Assembly: GCA_050011195.1 (NCBI GenBank) | Contig: JBEKJO010000064.1 | Span: forward strand, 1-31,516 | Length of the DNA stretch: 31,516 nt | DNA from: PALSA-1440 sp050011195 | Lineage (GTDB): Bacteria > Verrucomicrobiota > Verrucomicrobiia > Limisphaerales > UBA8199 | Direction of reading: 5' to 3' | Shown here: piece by piece, positions 29,758-31,516 of the stretch | Layout: each line of letters begins with the position of its first letter | How positions within the stretch are numbered: the stretch's first letter is position 1 | The notes under the pieces: model-generated | Told to the model about the DNA's origin: nothing | Seen by the model: only the letters and a program-made list of their open reading frames with translations | Databases searched by the model: none | Position numbers and translations under genes: made by a program

Positions 29758-31004
29758 TACCGCCGACCGAACTGGGCTGAGACCTTCTCGACCTCGCGAA
29801 AGACGCGCAGCAGGTTGAGGCCGGCCACCTGCTTGATTTCCTCGCGGGTGTAGCCGCGCCGCAGCAACTCCGCCAGCAGGGCGGGGTAGCAGGACACATC
29901 CTCCAGTCCGTCCGGCGCGCCGGTAAACCCTTCAAAGTCCGAGCCAATGCCGACGTGCTCGATGCCGGCGACTTTGCGCACGTAGTCAATGTGATCGGCC
30001 ACGTCGCCCAGGCTGGCTTCATGCAGCGAGGGATGCGCCCGACGCCAGGCCGCCATCGCCTTCTCGAAGCGCGCCGGGTTGTCCGGGTAGAGCTTGCGCA
30101 GGCGCTCTTTTTCGGCATCCGCCGCCGTCATGGCGATGAGTCCCCGCTCGGTCAGATAGCCGGGCACGAAATACACCATCACCACGCCGCCGTTGCGGGC
30201 GGTCGCCGCCAGCACGTCGTCGGGGACGTTGCGCGGCGAATCGCACCGGGCGCGCGCGGCGGAATGGGAGAAAATGACCGGCGCCCGGCTGTCTTTCAGC
30301 ACCGCGCGCATGGTCTCATCGGTGACATGCGCGAGGTCCACCATCATGCCCAGGCGATTCATCTCGCGCACGACTTCTTCGCCGAATGGGGTCAGGCCGT
30401 GATGCTGGGGCTGGTCGCCCGCGGCATCGGCCCAATCGGTGTTTTTGGTGTGCGTGAGCGTCATGTAACGCGCGCCGAGCTTGTAAGCCATGCGCAGCAC
30501 GGCCAACGAATTGTTGATCGAGTGGCCGCCTTCCATGCCGATGAGCGAGGCGATTCGGCCCTGGCGATGGATGCGCTCGATGTCGGCGGCGGTCAGCGCG
30601 AGTTCGAAGGTGTCGGGATAACGCGCCACCATCCGATAGACCACATCAATTTGTTCGAAGACCGCCTGCACGGCGGGCGGGCCGGCGGGGATGGCGGGGA
30701 CATATACCGACCAGAACTGGGCGCCGACGCCGCCGAGCCGCAGGCGCGGGATGTCCGTGACCAACGGCGGGGTCAGTTTGCCGGTGTCGCGGGCCAAGTC
30801 AATGGCGCTGAAGTCGTTGCTGCGCTTGCGATACTGCCACGGCAGGTCGTTGTGGCCGTCAATGAGCGGCACCTCGCGCAACAGTTGGCGGACTTCGGCC
30901 AGGGTGGCGGCGTCCGGTTTCGGCGGCGGTGTCTGGTCGGCGGCGAAACCGCTGGTGGCGATCATAGAAAAGATGATAGCTCCGATTTTGGAGCAAATGC
31001 TCAT
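29757..31004 (-). CDS. Membrane dipeptidase (peptidase M19), exported
   Basis: A 415-residue zinc dipeptidase. Residues 1-22 (ICSKIGAIIFSMIATSGFA) are a Sec signal peptide, so it acts outside the cytoplasm. The metal site is visible as GHNDLP (His51, Asp53) and GMEGGHS (Glu158), with DLAHVTDET and FSHSAAR holding the later histidines, and GIGSDFEG near the C-terminus. M19 enzymes hydrolyse dipeptides, including D-containing ones, with a bridging glutamate between two zincs. I chose ATG 31004 so that the signal peptide is at the start; an in-frame start at 31073 adds a charged leader. It lies 153 bp from the MnmC-like gene on the same strand and 192 bp from the acetyl-CoA synthetase end; co-transcription is possible but not shown. 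Confidence 0.93.
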   Translation of the reverse strand: MSICSKIGAIIFSMIATSGFAADQTPPPKPDAATLAEVRQLLREVPLIDGHNDLPWQYRKRSNDFSAIDLARDTGKLTPPLVTDIPRLRLGGVGAQFWSVYVPAIPAGPPAVQAVFEQIDVVYRMVARYPDTFELALTAADIERIHRQGRIASLIGMEGGHSINNSLAVLRMAYKLGARYMTLTHTKNTDWADAAGDQPQHHGLTPFGEEVVREMNRLGMMVDLAHVTDETMRAVLKDSRAPVIFSHSAARARCDSPRNVPDDVLAATARNGGVVMVYFVPGYLTERGLIAMTAADAEKERLRKLYPDNPARFEKAMAAWRRAHPSLHEASLGDVADHIDYVRKVAGIEHVGIGSDFEGFTGAPDGLEDVSCYPALLAELLRRGYTREEIKQVAGLNLLRVFREVEKVSAQFGRR

Positions 31005-31085
31005 GCAGACGCCAGCTTGGGGTTGGGCGCGCTCGTGGTCAAGCCGCAGCGTGGGATCGAAATAACGGGTCAATTATGGCGGGAC

Positions 31086-31153
31086 GGAACGCCGGTCTTC
31101 GACCCGGCGCGCTCCAGGCGGGCACGACACGCCGGGTCGGAGACCGGCGCTCC
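31086..31153. repeat. 68-bp near-palindrome with 24-bp arms and 20-nt loop
   Basis: The left arm 31086-31109 (begins GGAACGCCGGTC) and right arm 31130-31153 match at 22 of 24 positions. The plan (24/20/24) is like the 25/20/25 palindrome at 24192-24261, though the sequences differ. It lies in the gap between acs and the dipeptidase. Confidence 0.88.
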
Positions 31154-31196
31154 AGTGACTCACGATCTCGAGGGCAGTCATCGTTTGGGGCGCGCC

Positions 31197-31516
31197 TCAC
31201 TCCTCAACGTGGCTCAGCCGCGCGAGCACGCCGAGGTCTTCGAGCGTGGTCGTGTCGCCTTTGATTTCGGTGCCCGCGGCAATTTGCTTAAGCAGGCGGC
31301 GCATGATTTTGCCGGAGCGCGTTTTGGGCAGCGCTTCGGCGAAGCGGATGTCGTCGGGTTTGGCGACGGGGCCGATTTCCCTGGCGACGTGCTGGCGCAG
31401 TTCCTCGCGCAGGGCGCCATCGGCGTGAACGCCGGTCTTGACGGTCACGAAGGCCACCAGCGCCTGGCCTTTCATGGCATCGGGCCGGCCCACTACCGCG
31501 GCCTCGGCGACTTTCT
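31197..31516 (-). CDS. acs: Acetyl-CoA synthetase, C-terminal part (cut by window edge)
   Basis: The C-terminal about 105 residues only; the gene continues beyond the right edge. The AMP-binding C-terminal subdomain is seen as VGRPDAMKGQALVAFV, then HVAREIGPVAKPDDI and LPKTRSGKIMRRLL. The lysine in SGKIMRR is the conserved catalytic residue that is acetylated to control the enzyme in other bacteria. It converts acetate, ATP and CoA to acetyl-CoA in the cytoplasm. The fit to Acs is close, but propionyl-CoA synthetase or another acyl-CoA ligase of the same group cannot be fully excluded from this piece. Confidence 0.88.
   Translation of the reverse strand, partial: KVAEAAVVGRPDAMKGQALVAFVTVKTGVHADGALREELRQHVAREIGPVAKPDDIRFAEALPKTRSGKIMRRLLKQIAAGTEIKGDTTTLEDLGVLARLSHVEE

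Noticed and set aside
1..31516. CRISPR array
   Set aside because: The tandem repeats have units of 7, 9 or 11 bp without spacers, and no cas gene is visible.

Overview
This GC-rich window looks like a chromosomal piece of a member of the Verrucomicrobiota, probably near Pedosphaera/Limisphaera. That placement is an inference. It rests on membrane-TPR proteins in tandem, a Tat-exported GH63-like hydrolase, a fur-like/sufB/sufC cluster, and dense short repeats that also run into coding regions. No rRNA, tRNA or CRISPR array was seen.

Layout. 1-1496: the 3' part of a gene with a winged-helix-like C-terminus, overlapping a trypsin-like peptidase gene. 2021-5302: a SNF2-family helicase. 5746-8929: cinA and a secreted orphan protein. 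9055-11227 (minus): an M50 site-2-type protease and xylulokinase, one base apart. 11476-13080: a 1605-bp transposon with about 32-bp inverted ends and a perfect 8-bp target duplication. It carries a small ORF, a HEXXH peptidase of ImmA/IrrE type and only the last codons of an IS1-like transposase. 13153-17246 (minus): two translationally coupled paralogous membrane-TPR (TMTC/GT-C-like) genes. 17426-20375 (minus): sufC, sufB and a Fur-family regulator. 20483-22851 (minus): an accessory island with a ParE/RelE-type toxin-antitoxin pair, a GIY-YIG-like nuclease, a PD-(D/E)XK-like nuclease, a displaced copy of the argG 3' end, and an ORF6N gene placed directly against the intact argG. 22894-24123 (minus): argG. 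24369-27862: a Tat-exported glycoside hydrolase and an exported thioredoxin-like protein. 28560-31516 (minus): an MnmC-like methyltransferase, an exported M19 dipeptidase and the C-terminus of acetyl-CoA synthetase.

Two things stand out. First, the last 56 codons of argG are present twice, 800 bp apart and about 87% identical. An ORF6N gene with a 27-bp near-palindromic operator lies between the copies, and a nuclease gene begins seven bases after the displaced copy. This fits a cassette that inserts into argG and supplies a replacement tail. Second, several classes of short repeats (7-, 9- and 11-bp tandem units and paired-arm palindromes) recur between genes and also inside genes, where they stay in frame. 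In the two TPR paralogs the same loop carries heptamer arrays whose length differs by exactly 42 nt, six heptamers, so the frame is kept.

Family assignments come from reading motifs by eye; no database search was run.
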